Shown: positions 53,456 through 63,094, numbered from the stretch's first letter. The stretch: 64,000 nucleotides of DNA from Flavobacterium sp. (GCF_004211145.1 NZ_SEBS01000024.1:42332-106331); one strand, 5' to 3'. Notes: generated by a model from the letters alone, not told the origin. Numbers and translations are program-made.

Positions 53456-54211
53456 ATGAAAGATAAGCTCCAAAAACTCCATCAAACCTGGGACGCCGAC
53501 CCGAACCGGGGCATTCCCGGAACCGAACGCAACGTGACGTTCAACGAACTCGCGAGTTCAATCGTAAGTCTCGGGCCGTTCTATTATTATGTGGTGGATT
53601 TCTCCGATGGGTCGATTTCGAATACAAGCAATTCGTTTCAGGAAATGCTCGGACTTAATCCTACATCGTTGAAATTCAGCGAGATCATTTCCAGTTTCCA
53701 CCCTGATGACATGGACCTGATCATGCGGCTCGAAGCCGGCGTGGCGCAATTTTTCTTCAAGAATGTCACGCCCGAAAAACTCATGCGGTACAAAAGCAGT
53801 TTCAATTTCAGGATCAGGTTGGCGAATGGTGACTATGCGCTGTTCAACCATCAGGCGATGATGCTTACGCTCGGTCCCAACGGCGGTTACGGCAAAGCGA
53901 TCAACATCCACACGCGCATCGACCATTTGACCGAGGTCAACAACGAGCGTTTCTCGATCATCGGATTGGATGGCGAACCGTCGTTCTTGAACATCCCGCT
54001 CGACGATTCCCAAAGTTCGTTTTCTTTTTCGGCCAAGGAAATCCAGGTCATAAAAGATCTGAGCGACGGGCTCGACAGCGAGGAAATCGCGACCAAACTC
54101 TTCATAAGTCCGCACACGGTCAAGACGCATCGCAAGAACATCCTGCAGAAATCGGGTTGCAAAAACGTCGCGCAGCTAATCAAGATGTGCGTGTTGCAAG
54201 GTTTGATTTGA
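53456..54211 (+). CDS. PAS-LuxR family transcriptional regulator
   Basis: 251 residues. A PAS-like sensory domain (about 45-170; YYYVVDFSDGSISNTS, FHPDDMDLI) and a C-terminal LuxR-type helix-turn-helix (about 185-250; FSAKEIQVIKDLSDGLDSEEIA, SPHTVKTHRKNIL). No receiver domain, so it senses a ligand or partner directly. The ATG at 53456 is preferred over the GTG at 53420, whose extra 12 residues look non-coding. Target genes are unknown; the acyl-CoA ligase gene follows 117 bp downstream. Confidence 0.88.
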   Translation: MKDKLQKLHQTWDADPNRGIPGTERNVTFNELASSIVSLGPFYYYVVDFSDGSISNTSNSFQEMLGLNPTSLKFSEIISSFHPDDMDLIMRLEAGVAQFFFKNVTPEKLMRYKSSFNFRIRLANGDYALFNHQAMMLTLGPNGGYGKAINIHTRIDHLTEVNNERFSIIGLDGEPSFLNIPLDDSQSSFSFSAKEIQVIKDLSDGLDSEEIATKLFISPHTVKTHRKNILQKSGCKNVAQLIKMCVLQGLI

Positions 54212-54328
54212 TTATTTTAAGCGGATTCAAGCCCAAAAGATTCTCAAAAATTTAGATGGCATTTTAAACTTCCATTCGCAATTCCGCATCGCTTTTTTTA
54301 ATAATTTGCACAAAATAAAATCCCAATA

Positions 54329-56107
54329 ATGGCCAGCATCACACGCCTGTTCGATTTCCCATATCATCAGCAGAAAAACTATAACATCCCTGACGCTTTA
54401 GTCACCAAGCACGACGGCAAATGGATCAAGACTTCGACCGACGAATATCTTGCGCAAGCCAACACAGTATCGCGCGCACTACTGCGGATGGGCGTGCAGA
54501 AAGACGACAAGATCGCAGTGATTTCGTCGGCCAACCGCACCGAATGGCACATTCTCGACATCGGGATTTTGCAGACGGGCGCACAAAACGTTCCCGTGTA
54601 TCCGACGATCACCGAAGAAGAATACGAATACATTTTGAACCATTGCGAAGCGAGCTATTGTTTCGTGTCGGATGAAACCGTTCTCCAAAAAGTGAACTCG
54701 GTGAGGAAAAACCTTCCCAAACTCAAGGAAGTGTATTGTCTCGACGAGATTTCAGGTTGCGAGAACTGGTCGAAAATCCTCGAATCAGGGAAGGACGAAA
54801 GCAATCAGGCCGAAGTCGAGGCGCGCAAAGACAGCATTACGACCAAAGATCTCGCGACTATAATCTATACGTCAGGAACGACGGGACGCCCGAAAGGTGT
54901 TATGTTGTCGCATGAGAACATCGTGTCGAACGTACTCGGAAGCGAAAAAAGAATCCCGTTCGACGCAGGCAGGACGCGTGCGATGAGTTTCCTGCCGATC
55001 TGCCACATCTTCGAGCGCATGGTCGTTTATTTGTACCAATATTACGGTGTCGGCATCTATTTCGCCGAATCCATCGACAAGATCAGCGAGAACATCCAGG
55101 AAGTCAAGCCCAACGTGATGACCGTCGTACCGCGACTTCTCGAAAAAGTATATGAAAAAATCCACGCCAAAGGCAGCGAGCTCACGGGAATAAAATACAA
55201 GTTGTTCTTCTGGGCGATCGGGCTCGGCGAACGCTACCAACCTTATGGACAAAACGGCTGGTGGTACGAATTCCAGCTGAAATGGGCGCGCAAGATCATC
55301 TTCAGCAAATGGCGTGACGCGCTCGGCGGAAATCTAAACATGATGGTTTCGGGAAGCGCTGCGTTGCAACCGCGTTTGGCGAGAATGTTCGCCGCGGCCG
55401 ATATCGCCGTCATGGAAGGCTATGGTCTTACCGAAACGTCGCCCGTAATCGCCGTGAACGACATGCGCAACCACAACTTCAAGATAGGAACCGTCGGGAA
55501 ACCGATAGAAAACGTCGAAGTCAAGATCGCCCAGGACGGAGAAATCCTGTGCAAAGGCCCGAACATCATGATGGGTTATTTCAAAGACGATGCGAAAACG
55601 GCCGAAGTCATCACCGAAGGTTATTTCCACACGGGCGACATAGGCGAAATCGACAGCGAAGGTTTCCTCAAGATCACCGACCGCAAAAAGGAAATGTTCA
55701 AGACGTCGGGCGGGAAATATATCGCTCCCCAATTGCTCGAGAACGCCATGAAACAATCGCGTTTCATAGAACAGGTAATGGTTATCGGCGAAGGCGAGAA
55801 AATGCCTGCCGCGTTCATCCAACCGAATTTTGGGTTCGTGAAAGATTGGGCGCGCATCCACAAACTGGAGATCGGCGAAGAACCTCAGGATATCGTGTGC
55901 AACGAAGCCGTCAAAACCCGCATCTCAGAAGAAATCGAAAAGATAAACGACAAATTCGGGAATTGGGAAAAAGTCAAGAAGTTCGAACTCACGCCGCAAA
56001 TCTGGTCGATCGACGGTGGCGAATTGACTCCGACGCTAAAACTCAAACGCAAAAACATCCTCGAAAAATACAAAGACCTGTACCAGAAAATTTACGGTCA
56101 ACGATAA
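54329..56107 (+). CDS. Long-chain fatty acid-CoA ligase (AMP-forming)
   Basis: A 592-residue ANL-superfamily enzyme. It has the P-loop IIYTSGTTGRPKGVMLSHEN (about 178), the A5 motif YGLTETSP (about 365), YFHTGDIGEIDSEGFLKITDRKK (about 430) and the C-terminal lysine region LKLKRKNIL. It activates fatty acids as acyl-CoA for beta-oxidation or lipid synthesis, which fits the fad genes 4.5 kb downstream. It ends in a strong terminator. Confidence 0.94.
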   Translation: MASITRLFDFPYHQQKNYNIPDALVTKHDGKWIKTSTDEYLAQANTVSRALLRMGVQKDDKIAVISSANRTEWHILDIGILQTGAQNVPVYPTITEEEYEYILNHCEASYCFVSDETVLQKVNSVRKNLPKLKEVYCLDEISGCENWSKILESGKDESNQAEVEARKDSITTKDLATIIYTSGTTGRPKGVMLSHENIVSNVLGSEKRIPFDAGRTRAMSFLPICHIFERMVVYLYQYYGVGIYFAESIDKISENIQEVKPNVMTVVPRLLEKVYEKIHAKGSELTGIKYKLFFWAIGLGERYQPYGQNGWWYEFQLKWARKIIFSKWRDALGGNLNMMVSGSAALQPRLARMFAAADIAVMEGYGLTETSPVIAVNDMRNHNFKIGTVGKPIENVEVKIAQDGEILCKGPNIMMGYFKDDAKTAEVITEGYFHTGDIGEIDSEGFLKITDRKKEMFKTSGGKYIAPQLLENAMKQSRFIEQVMVIGEGEKMPAAFIQPNFGFVKDWARIHKLEIGEEPQDIVCNEAVKTRISEEIEKINDKFGNWEKVKKFELTPQIWSIDGGELTPTLKLKRKNILEKYKDLYQKIYGQR

Positions 56108-56138
56108 AAACGCTCCCTTAATCGGGAGTTTTTTTTTG
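56106..56138 (+). terminator. Rho-independent terminator of the acyl-CoA ligase gene
   Basis: CTCCC-TTAATC-GGGAG followed by nine T, overlapping the stop codon region. Confidence 0.9.
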
Positions 56139-56215
56139 TCTCAAAAATTGTCAGGGAAAACGTTTGCGGTTACGATTAATCGTCTAATTTTACGCCCCGA
56201 AACAAAAAATTTAAA

Positions 56216-57754
56216 ATGAAAAAATTCTACTCAATTGGCTTACTATTAGCCGGTATGGCATCATTTGCACAAGCCGGAAGCCTCGACGCCACTTTTGGGA
56301 CTGGCGGTCAGGTAATCACATCAATCAACACAGGCGCCGACAAAGCGTTCGGAGTTGCGTTGCAGGCCGACGGGAAAATCGTCGTTGCCGGAATGACAAC
56401 AAACGCGACGACGGGTAAAGACTTCGCCGTGGTTCGTTACAACTGGAACGGGTCGCTCGACACGACTTTCGGAACAGGCGGAATCGTCACGACCGACGTA
56501 CAACTTGGCAGCGAAGACGAAGCGAATTCGATCGCGATCCAAGCCGACGGAAAAATCGTCCTTGCCGGTTATTCTGACGACGGAAGCCAGAAAAAAGGCG
56601 CGCTCGTGCGTTACAACACCGACGGTTCACTCGACACATCGTTCAACACGACAGGAAAAGTGGTGACGTCTTTTGAAGGAACGACACAGGCTTGTAATAT
56701 CAGCGTCGTGAAAATCCACGCACTTACAGGAAACATCATCGTCGGTGGAAACACGATGACGACGACTACGAAGGCAAAACCGGTCGTGGCTCGTTACACG
56801 TCGGCCGGAGTGCTTGACACGACATTCAATACGACAGGAATTCGTTTGATGTGGCTCAACAACCTCGACCAACAATATTTGATGAACGTCGAAGATTTGA
56901 CGGTTCAGACAAATGGAAAAATCACGGCCGTGGGCTGGAGAGATTTCCCGTCACAACCTTGGTCGAACAACGGTTGGGCCGGACGCATCAACGCGAACGG
57001 AACGATGGACACGACCTTCGACACTGACGGAGCGAACGACTTCAACGGTTCTTTCAACGGAAACGACAAGATCTTTTCAATGTTCCTGAAATCCGACAAC
57101 ACGATCGTTGCGGCAGGAAGCAGCGACATCTCGGCACAGAACTACGCGTTTACCATTTTCGAGATCGCGTCGACCGGAGCGCTTGGAGCTTCGGCAAACC
57201 AGGAAGCGGTTTCATTCAACGCGTTGCACACATCAATGGCGTACCGCGTACAGCAGGACGTCAGCGGTCGTTTCGTAATGGCGGGTTCGACTGGAAACAC
57301 GACGACGCGTTCATTCGCGTTGAGCCGCATCAATGCAGATTACACGATCGACAATACATTTGATGCCGATGGAAAAGTAACGACGAACTTTAGCGCAAAC
57401 GCAATGAGCGAAGCTTTTGACATGACGATCCAAACCGACAACCGAATCCTTGCAGTCGGTTACACAGGAAACGACTTTGCTTTGGCGCGTTACCTTTCAG
57501 GAAACGATTTGGCCGCTCAACAAGTCAAGACTTCGAAAATTGCACTTTACCCGAATCCTGCGAACAGCGTGATTTCTTTCAACGATGTCGACGCGAAATT
57601 GGCGGGAAGCACTTTTGCAATCTATAATACGGTTGGACAAAAAGTACTTTCAGGCGCTTTCAACGGTTCGATCGCGGTAAGCGAATTGGGTCAAGGCGTT
57701 TATTACGTGAAATTTGACAACGTTGCGGAAACATTCAACTTCGTGAAAAAATAA
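56216..57754 (+). CDS. Secreted delta-60 repeat protein with T9SS type A sorting domain
   Basis: 512 residues with signal peptide MKKFYSIGLLLAGMASFAQ. About eight delta-60 repeats follow (GSLDATFGTGG..., IAIQADGKIVLAGYS, FAVVRYN), which form a beta-propeller-like body. The C-terminal sorting domain reads YPNPANSVISF...FAIYNTVGQKV...FNFVKK. It is exported by the type IX system and probably surface bound. The function is unknown; it is typical of highly expressed surface proteins. Confidence 0.92.
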   Translation: MKKFYSIGLLLAGMASFAQAGSLDATFGTGGQVITSINTGADKAFGVALQADGKIVVAGMTTNATTGKDFAVVRYNWNGSLDTTFGTGGIVTTDVQLGSEDEANSIAIQADGKIVLAGYSDDGSQKKGALVRYNTDGSLDTSFNTTGKVVTSFEGTTQACNISVVKIHALTGNIIVGGNTMTTTTKAKPVVARYTSAGVLDTTFNTTGIRLMWLNNLDQQYLMNVEDLTVQTNGKITAVGWRDFPSQPWSNNGWAGRINANGTMDTTFDTDGANDFNGSFNGNDKIFSMFLKSDNTIVAAGSSDISAQNYAFTIFEIASTGALGASANQEAVSFNALHTSMAYRVQQDVSGRFVMAGSTGNTTTRSFALSRINADYTIDNTFDADGKVTTNFSANAMSEAFDMTIQTDNRILAVGYTGNDFALARYLSGNDLAAQQVKTSKIALYPNPANSVISFNDVDAKLAGSTFAIYNTVGQKVLSGAFNGSIAVSELGQGVYYVKFDNVAETFNFVKK

Positions 57755-57776
57755 TTTGTTTAGAACAAATTTGATG

Positions 57777-57810
57777 AAAGGCCTTCGATTGTTCGAAGGC
57801 TTTTTTTTTA
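57777..57810 (+). terminator. Rho-independent terminator of the delta-60 gene
   Basis: GCCTTCGA-TTGT-TCGAAGGC, a perfect 8-bp stem, followed by nine T. Confidence 0.92.
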
Positions 57811-57878
57811 TACATATAAGTTCAGGTAGCTTAATCGAACGCAAGTTGATCGAGTTTTACGACAATTGAGATCTTTGA

Positions 57879-57985
57879 ACCATTAAGAACATTAAATACA
57901 TTAAGCTAACAAAAACCTACTACGACAATTCTGAAAACTCCAAGAGTCAAGTCATAAACTTAATGCTCTTAATGTTCTTAATGGT
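57879..57985 (+). repeat. 107-bp inverted-repeat element, copy A
   Basis: Ends ACCATTAAGAACATTAA and TTAATGTTCTTAATGGT are perfect 17-bp inverted repeats, and an inner CATTAAG/CTTAATG pair is also present. The interior (CTAACAAAAACCTACTACGA...) is shared with copy B at 58132. It lies in the 518-bp gap 57755-58273, which has no gene. Confidence 0.92.
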
Positions 57986-57989
57986 AAAA

Positions 57990-58024
57990 AAAAGCCTTCG
58001 ATTCAATTCGGAGGCTTTTTTTTG
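57990..58024 (+). terminator. Second terminator-like hairpin after element A
   Basis: GCCTTCGATTCAATTCGGAGGC followed by eight T. Related in its GCCTTCGA word to the terminator at 57777. Confidence 0.7.
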
Positions 58025-58131
58025 TGTCAAATTTCAATGCGAAATGTTATGTAAGTTATTTTATCCGCGACTTTTAAAATGAGGGTATGAGATTAGTCGA
58101 AGAAATATGCTGCAGAAGATAATTTTTTTGA

Positions 58132-58239
58132 ACCATTAAGAACATTAAATACATTAAGCTAACAAAAACCTACTACGACAATTCTGAAAACTCCAAAGAG
58201 TCAAGTCATAATATTAATGCCCTTAATGTTCTTAATGGT
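58132..58239 (+). repeat. 108-bp inverted-repeat element, copy B
   Basis: Near-identical to copy A: the same 17-bp ends and the same interior, with one inserted A and a few changes near the right end. Starts 253 bp after copy A, in the same orientation, next to the 3' end of the GH43 gene. Confidence 0.92.
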
Positions 58240-58273
58240 AAAAAATTTCTCCGCAACCCTAAACCCCAAACCT

Positions 58274-60013
58274 CTACTCCACTCTCAAAACATCCGTTTT
58301 CTCCGAAACCCCATTCTCATTCACCGCCTCAATCCTAAAATAATACGCCTTCTTCAAATCCATCGCCTTGAACCAATATTCGTTGAAATCGTGGATCATG
58401 ATGCAACTGTACAATTTGTCGGGCGCGGTTCCGTAATATAAGTTGTATGCGAACGCGTTGTCGACGGGCTGCCATTTTATGTAGGCGCTGCGTTTGTCCT
58501 TGTCGGTGCGAAGTACGATGAGTTGCCCGACCTTGTTCGGTTTTTCTCCATTTCCATTTCCGAAGACGCGCAACCCGCTGATCGCGAATTTTCCCGTCGG
58601 AACATGAATATTTTCGAGCCTGATAAACCGAGTATTTACTGGCTTTTCAAGTTCGATGTAATCGTGCGGAACGTCGCTCGTGTTTTTGCTTTTGTCTACG
58701 AGAAGCGTCCATTTCTTTCCATCGTTTGACATCAAAATCCTGTACTGATGAAATATTCCCGATTGCTTGCCCATGAGTTCCGCGTCCTGATCGGCGTAAT
58801 TGATCTGTATCGCGTTCACCGTCGAAATGTTTCCCAAGTCGGTCTGAATCCATTCGCCTTTGTTTCCCGACTTTGCGCTCCAATAGGTCTTGATATTTTC
58901 ATCGACCGCATTGTTCGCGAAATAACTTCCCAACGTCGACGAAACTTCGACCGGCTTTTTATAATTCAAAAGCATCCAACCTGAAAATGTATTTTCGCCT
59001 TTTCGCGCCGACGGCAAAAACTGCGGATAGTCGCCGAAAGCCGTGTTGCACCACATCACGTCGTCCTTATCGAATCCCGACGGCCAGATTCCCATGCGCC
59101 GTTCCCAAGTATTTTTAACGCAAACGACGCTCGTGGCAACGTGCCAGTATTTCCCCGAATTGTCCTGGAATGTCGCGCCGTGGCCCGCGCCTCTCGAAAA
59201 CCCGCCGGGCTTGAAACTCAACGGATCCGATTGGGCGACGGTCGGTTCAAGATCGAAAAGCGGCTTCTCCCCGACGACGACGCCATCGGCATAACCGCTG
59301 AATTCGGTTCCCGGCGATCCGTACTGGAAATAATATTTTCCGTTGTGTCTGGTCATCCACGCGCCCTCGATGAACGGATCGAGAAACGTATTGTCCATGT
59401 GTTCACCGAAACGCTGCCATCCGTAACGCCAATCCTCGACGAAATACATCGGTCGCCTCGCGCCTATCGGTTCGAACGTCTTGCGATCGAGCTCGACGCC
59501 CATCACGGGATGTTTGTTGGAACTGCCGTTGTACATGTAGAATTTTCCGTCATCGTCGGTGAAAAAAGCGGGATCCCAGCCGCCGGGCGCGAATTTGTCC
59601 TTTATCGGAAACCACTCGTTTCCTTTCGGGTTCGTACTGCCCCAAAGCGTGAAATCCTGCGTATACGTACTTCCGAACACGACCATCGTATCGCCGACTA
59701 CGCCAACTGCAGGCGCACAGATTTCCTCTCCGTTTACATTCCATGGCCGCAAAAATCTCTTCTCGTGGAACTTCCAGTTGAGCATGTCCGAACTGTGCCA
59801 ATATCCCGCCTGATTCGTGCTGAAAAGATACAGGTCGCCCTTGTAATTCACGATTACGGGATCGGCCGACGCGCGATGTTTTCCCCATTTTACATGCTCC
59901 GGATTAGGTTGATAACCGTAGTCGACATTGATCGGGTTGCAAAACGTCTTTTGTTGCGCACACATTACAAGCACGTTAAAAAAGACAAAACAACGCAAAA
60001 GAAATTTGGACAT
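58274..60013 (-). CDS. Family 43-like glycoside hydrolase with discoidin and FN3-like domains
   Basis: 579 residues with a signal peptide (MSKFLLRCFVFFNVLVMCAQ). The five-bladed propeller shows candidate GH43 catalytic acids: Asp in RASADPVIV, Asp in GGWDPAFFTDDDGKFY and Glu in FIEGAWMTRHNGKYYF. An F5/8 type C (discoidin) domain covers about 380-500 (NAVDENIKTYWSAKSGNKGEWIQTDLG). A fibronectin III-like end (AYIKWQPVDNAFAYNLYYG) completes it. Such enzymes cleave arabinan, xylan or galactan side chains; the substrate cannot be told here. The track start at 60076 precedes the signal peptide and is rejected. No SusC/D genes are adjacent, so this is not a classic PUL. Confidence 0.88.
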   Translation of the reverse strand: MSKFLLRCFVFFNVLVMCAQQKTFCNPINVDYGYQPNPEHVKWGKHRASADPVIVNYKGDLYLFSTNQAGYWHSSDMLNWKFHEKRFLRPWNVNGEEICAPAVGVVGDTMVVFGSTYTQDFTLWGSTNPKGNEWFPIKDKFAPGGWDPAFFTDDDGKFYMYNGSSNKHPVMGVELDRKTFEPIGARRPMYFVEDWRYGWQRFGEHMDNTFLDPFIEGAWMTRHNGKYYFQYGSPGTEFSGYADGVVVGEKPLFDLEPTVAQSDPLSFKPGGFSRGAGHGATFQDNSGKYWHVATSVVCVKNTWERRMGIWPSGFDKDDVMWCNTAFGDYPQFLPSARKGENTFSGWMLLNYKKPVEVSSTLGSYFANNAVDENIKTYWSAKSGNKGEWIQTDLGNISTVNAIQINYADQDAELMGKQSGIFHQYRILMSNDGKKWTLLVDKSKNTSDVPHDYIELEKPVNTRFIRLENIHVPTGKFAISGLRVFGNGNGEKPNKVGQLIVLRTDKDKRSAYIKWQPVDNAFAYNLYYGTAPDKLYSCIMIHDFNEYWFKAMDLKKAYYFRIEAVNENGVSEKTDVLRVE

Positions 60014-60111
60014 ATTGGGATTTTTTGGTTCCGATTTCCTAAAGTTAGCAAACCCGATTGGCATGGCAATACGCAATTTGGAAGTTATCCAAACATTAAT
60101 TTTTTCGATTT

Positions 60112-60127
60112 ACTATGCGTGCATAGT
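60112..60127. promoter_or_regulatory. Palindromic operator upstream of the marR-fad operon
   Basis: ACTATGC-GT-GCATAGT has perfect 7-base arms and lies in the -33 region of the promoter whose -7 box is at 60138. MarR proteins bind such palindromes, so autorepression is likely. Confidence 0.65.
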
Positions 60128-60137
60128 ATTTTTTTAT

Positions 60138-60145
60138 TATATTTG
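60138..60145 (+). promoter_or_regulatory. -7 box (TATATTTG) of the marR-fad operon
   Basis: Exact TAnnTTTG match, 19 bp before the MarR ATG and 11 bp after the palindrome. Confidence 0.55.
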
Positions 60146-60163
60146 AAAACGATTGCGTAAAAT

Positions 60164-60622
60164 ATGAAAGACAAAACCATAGATTACATCCTTCGCGCGA
60201 CCTGGCAGGCAGTCGCGCGAATGTATAATGAGGAAGCCGCGAAATACGGTGCGACGATGTCGACGGGATTCGCATTGTTGAGCATTGATCGCGAAGAAGG
60301 AACGCCATCGACCGCGCTCGGCCCAAAAATGGGAATGGAAGCCACAAGCCTCACGCGCACATTGAAGTCGATGGAAGACAAAGGTCTCATCGAACGCCGA
60401 CCAAATCCTGAAGACGGACGGGGCGTGTTGATTTACCTGACCGATTTCGGGCGCGAAAAAAGAGAACTCTCGCGAAACACCGTGCTCAAGTTCAACGAGA
60501 TTGTGAAGGACAACATCACCGAGGAGAAATTGCGCCACTTTATCGAAGTCGCCGAAACCATAAACGAGCTCATCGCAGAAAAAAACATATTCAACTCAAC
60601 TACAAATGAACAGAAGCATTAA
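60164..60622 (+). CDS. MarR-family transcriptional regulator of the fad operon
   Basis: A 152-residue winged-helix protein. The recognition helix region reads LGPKMGMEATSLTRTLKSMEDKGLIERR and the wing reads NPEDGRGVLIYLT. Its end overlaps the fad gene by 17 bp, so it is the first gene of the beta-oxidation operon. It probably represses the operon through the palindrome at 60112 and responds to acyl-CoA or fatty acid; the ligand is inferred from the genes it precedes. Confidence 0.92.
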   Translation: MKDKTIDYILRATWQAVARMYNEEAAKYGATMSTGFALLSIDREEGTPSTALGPKMGMEATSLTRTLKSMEDKGLIERRPNPEDGRGVLIYLTDFGREKRELSRNTVLKFNEIVKDNITEEKLRHFIEVAETINELIAEKNIFNSTTNEQKH

Positions 60623-62996
60623 AAAAGTTGCCGTAGTCGGTTCGGGCATCATGGGCTCGGGAATTGCGTGCCACTTTGCCAATATCGGCGTCGAAGTCCT
60701 GTTGCTCGACATCGCGCCAAAGGAATTGAATGAGGCCGAAATAAAAAAAGGCCTGACACTTGAAAGCAAGATCGTTCGCAACCGAATAGTCAACGAACAC
60801 TTGCAGAACGCCTTGAAATCGAAGCCGTCTCCCATTTACCATCAAAAATTCGCGAATCGCATCACGACGGGAAACACGACCGATGACATGGCGAAACTCT
60901 CTGAAGCCGACTGGATCATCGAAGTCGTGGTCGAAAGGCTGGACATCAAAAAATTGGTGTTCGACCAGATCGAAAAATTCCGTAAGCCGGGAACTTTGGT
61001 GACGTCGAACACGTCGGGAATCCCGATCCATTTCATGAGCGAAGGCCGAAGCGAGGAATTCCAGCAGCACTTTTGCGGCACGCATTTCTTCAATCCGCCG
61101 CGTTATTTGAAATTGTTCGAGATCATTCCGGGCCCAAAAACATCGCCCGAAGTATTGTCGTTCCTCGAGAATTACGGAGAGAAATTCCTCGGAAAAACAT
61201 CGGTCGTCGCAAAAGACACGCCCGCATTCATCGGTAACCGAATCGGGATTTACGGCATCCAATCGCTTTTCCATCTCGTAAAGGAAATGGGATTGACGAT
61301 CGAGGAAGTCGATAAATTGACAGGGCCGGTAATCGGACGTCCGAAGTCGGCAACTTTCCGAACCGTTGACGTCGTCGGGCTTGATACGTTGGTGCATGTC
61401 GCAAACGGATTGTACGAAGGCGTCCCATCGGACGAAGCGCACGAACTGTTCAAACTGCCCGATTTCATCTCCAAAATGATGGAAAACAAATGGCTCGGAA
61501 GCAAGACAGGACAAGGTTTTTACAAGAAAGTCGACAAGGATATTTTGTCGCTCGACCTCGATACGTTGGAATACCGCGCGGCAAAAAAGGCATCGTTCGC
61601 GACTTTGGAACTCACGAAAACCATCGACAAACCGATCGACCGATTTAAAGTTTTAATTACCGGAAAAGACAAGGCAGGAGAATTCTACCGCAAGAATTTC
61701 GCGGGCATGTTCGCTTATGTCTCGAATAGAATTCCTGAAATCACCGACGATTTATACAAGATCGACGACGCGATGAAAGCCGGTTTCGGATGGGAAAACG
61801 GCCCGTTCGAGATTTGGGACGCGATCGGTGTCGAAAAAGGAATCGAACTCATCAAAGCCGCGAATTTGAATTACGCTTCCTGGGTTGACGACATGCTCGC
61901 TTCGGGCAACAAAACATTCTACTCGATCAAGGAAGGCGCGACGTTCGCTTACGATATCCCTACTAAATCCCAGAAGAAAATCCCGGGACAGGATTCGTTC
62001 ATCATACTCAACAACATCCGCGAATCCAAAAAAGTCTGGAGCAACGCGGGTGCGACGATCCAAGATTTGGGCGACGGAATCCTGAACCTCGAATTCCACT
62101 CGAAGATGAATACCATCGGAGGCGAAGTGATCGAAGGCATCACGAAAGCCATCGATTTGGCCGAAAAGGATTTTCAGGGATTGGTCATCGGGAATCAGGG
62201 CGCTAATTTTTCGGTCGGCGCGAACATCGGGATGATTTTCATGATGGCCGTCGAACAGGAATACGACGAACTCAATTTCGCGATCAAGCAATTTCAGGAT
62301 ACGATGATGCGCGTGCGTTATTCGTCGATCCCGGTCGTTGCGGCGCCTCACGGCATGACGTTGGGCGGTGGTTGCGAATTGACGCTGCATTCCGATAAAG
62401 TCGTTGCAGCTGCAGAAACCTACATCGGACTCGTCGAATTCGGCGTCGGAGTAATTCCGGGCGGTGGCGGATCGAAGGAAATGGCCTTGCGCGCTTCGGA
62501 TCAATTCCATAAAAACGATGTCGAACTCAACGTACTTCAGGAATATTTCCTCGCCGTTGCGATGGCGAAAGTCTCGACCTCGGCCTATGAAGCGTTCGAC
62601 ACTGGAATCTTGCAAAAGGGAAAAGACGTGATCGTCGTGAACCGCGACCGTCAAATCGCCGAAGCCAAAAAACACGCCTTGATTTTGGCCGAAGCCGGAT
62701 ATACGCAACCCATCCGTCGCAAAGACGTGAAAGTTCTTGGAAAACAAGCGCTCGGCATGTTCTACGTCGGGACAGACAGCATGGAAGCCGGGCATTACAT
62801 CTCAGAACACGATAAGAAAATCGCGAACAAACTGGCTTATGTTATGGCCGGTGGAGATTTATCCGAAGCGACTTTGGTCACCGAACAATATCTTTTGGAC
62901 TTGGAGCGCGAAGCATTTTTGTCGCTTTGTACGGAAAGAAAAACGCTGGAAAGGATACAGTTTATGCTCACAAAAGGCAAACCGCTTAGAAATTAA
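60606..62996 (+). CDS. 3-hydroxyacyl-CoA dehydrogenase / enoyl-CoA hydratase (FadN-type)
   Basis: 796 residues. The N-terminal Rossmann domain begins VAVVGSGIMGSGIACHF; the dehydrogenase C-terminal domain contains KDTPAFIGNRIG. The crotonase domain comes second (about 500-720; FSVGANIGM, GMTLGGGCELTLHSDK, GVGVIPGGGGSKEM). This dehydrogenase-first order matches Bacillus FadN and is the reverse of E. coli FadB. It performs the two middle steps of beta-oxidation and is followed by a thiolase, as in fadNA operons. Confidence 0.94.
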   Translation: MNRSIKKVAVVGSGIMGSGIACHFANIGVEVLLLDIAPKELNEAEIKKGLTLESKIVRNRIVNEHLQNALKSKPSPIYHQKFANRITTGNTTDDMAKLSEADWIIEVVVERLDIKKLVFDQIEKFRKPGTLVTSNTSGIPIHFMSEGRSEEFQQHFCGTHFFNPPRYLKLFEIIPGPKTSPEVLSFLENYGEKFLGKTSVVAKDTPAFIGNRIGIYGIQSLFHLVKEMGLTIEEVDKLTGPVIGRPKSATFRTVDVVGLDTLVHVANGLYEGVPSDEAHELFKLPDFISKMMENKWLGSKTGQGFYKKVDKDILSLDLDTLEYRAAKKASFATLELTKTIDKPIDRFKVLITGKDKAGEFYRKNFAGMFAYVSNRIPEITDDLYKIDDAMKAGFGWENGPFEIWDAIGVEKGIELIKAANLNYASWVDDMLASGNKTFYSIKEGATFAYDIPTKSQKKIPGQDSFIILNNIRESKKVWSNAGATIQDLGDGILNLEFHSKMNTIGGEVIEGITKAIDLAEKDFQGLVIGNQGANFSVGANIGMIFMMAVEQEYDELNFAIKQFQDTMMRVRYSSIPVVAAPHGMTLGGGCELTLHSDKVVAAAETYIGLVEFGVGVIPGGGGSKEMALRASDQFHKNDVELNVLQEYFLAVAMAKVSTSAYEAFDTGILQKGKDVIVVNRDRQIAEAKKHALILAEAGYTQPIRRKDVKVLGKQALGMFYVGTDSMEAGHYISEHDKKIANKLAYVMAGGDLSEATLVTEQYLLDLEREAFLSLCTERKTLERIQFMLTKGKPLRN

Positions 62997-63094
62997 AAAG
63001 ACTTGAGATAATAGACGGATAGATAATAGACCGTGCAGCGACAGAATCGTCTATCATCTTGCCGTCTATCATCTATCATCTTAAAGACAAAAAA
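62997..63094. repeat. Inverted GATAATAGACGG repeats between the fad genes
   Basis: AGATAATAGACGGATAGATA and, inverted, CCGTCTATCATCTATCATCT fill the 98-bp gap inside the operon. A hairpin here could affect expression of the downstream thiolase. Confidence 0.75.

Noticed and set aside
58274-60160. Polysaccharide utilisation locus, and the plus-strand 339-aa ORF 59141-60160
   Set aside because: No SusC/SusD pair is near the GH43 gene, and the plus-strand ORF is its antisense shadow.
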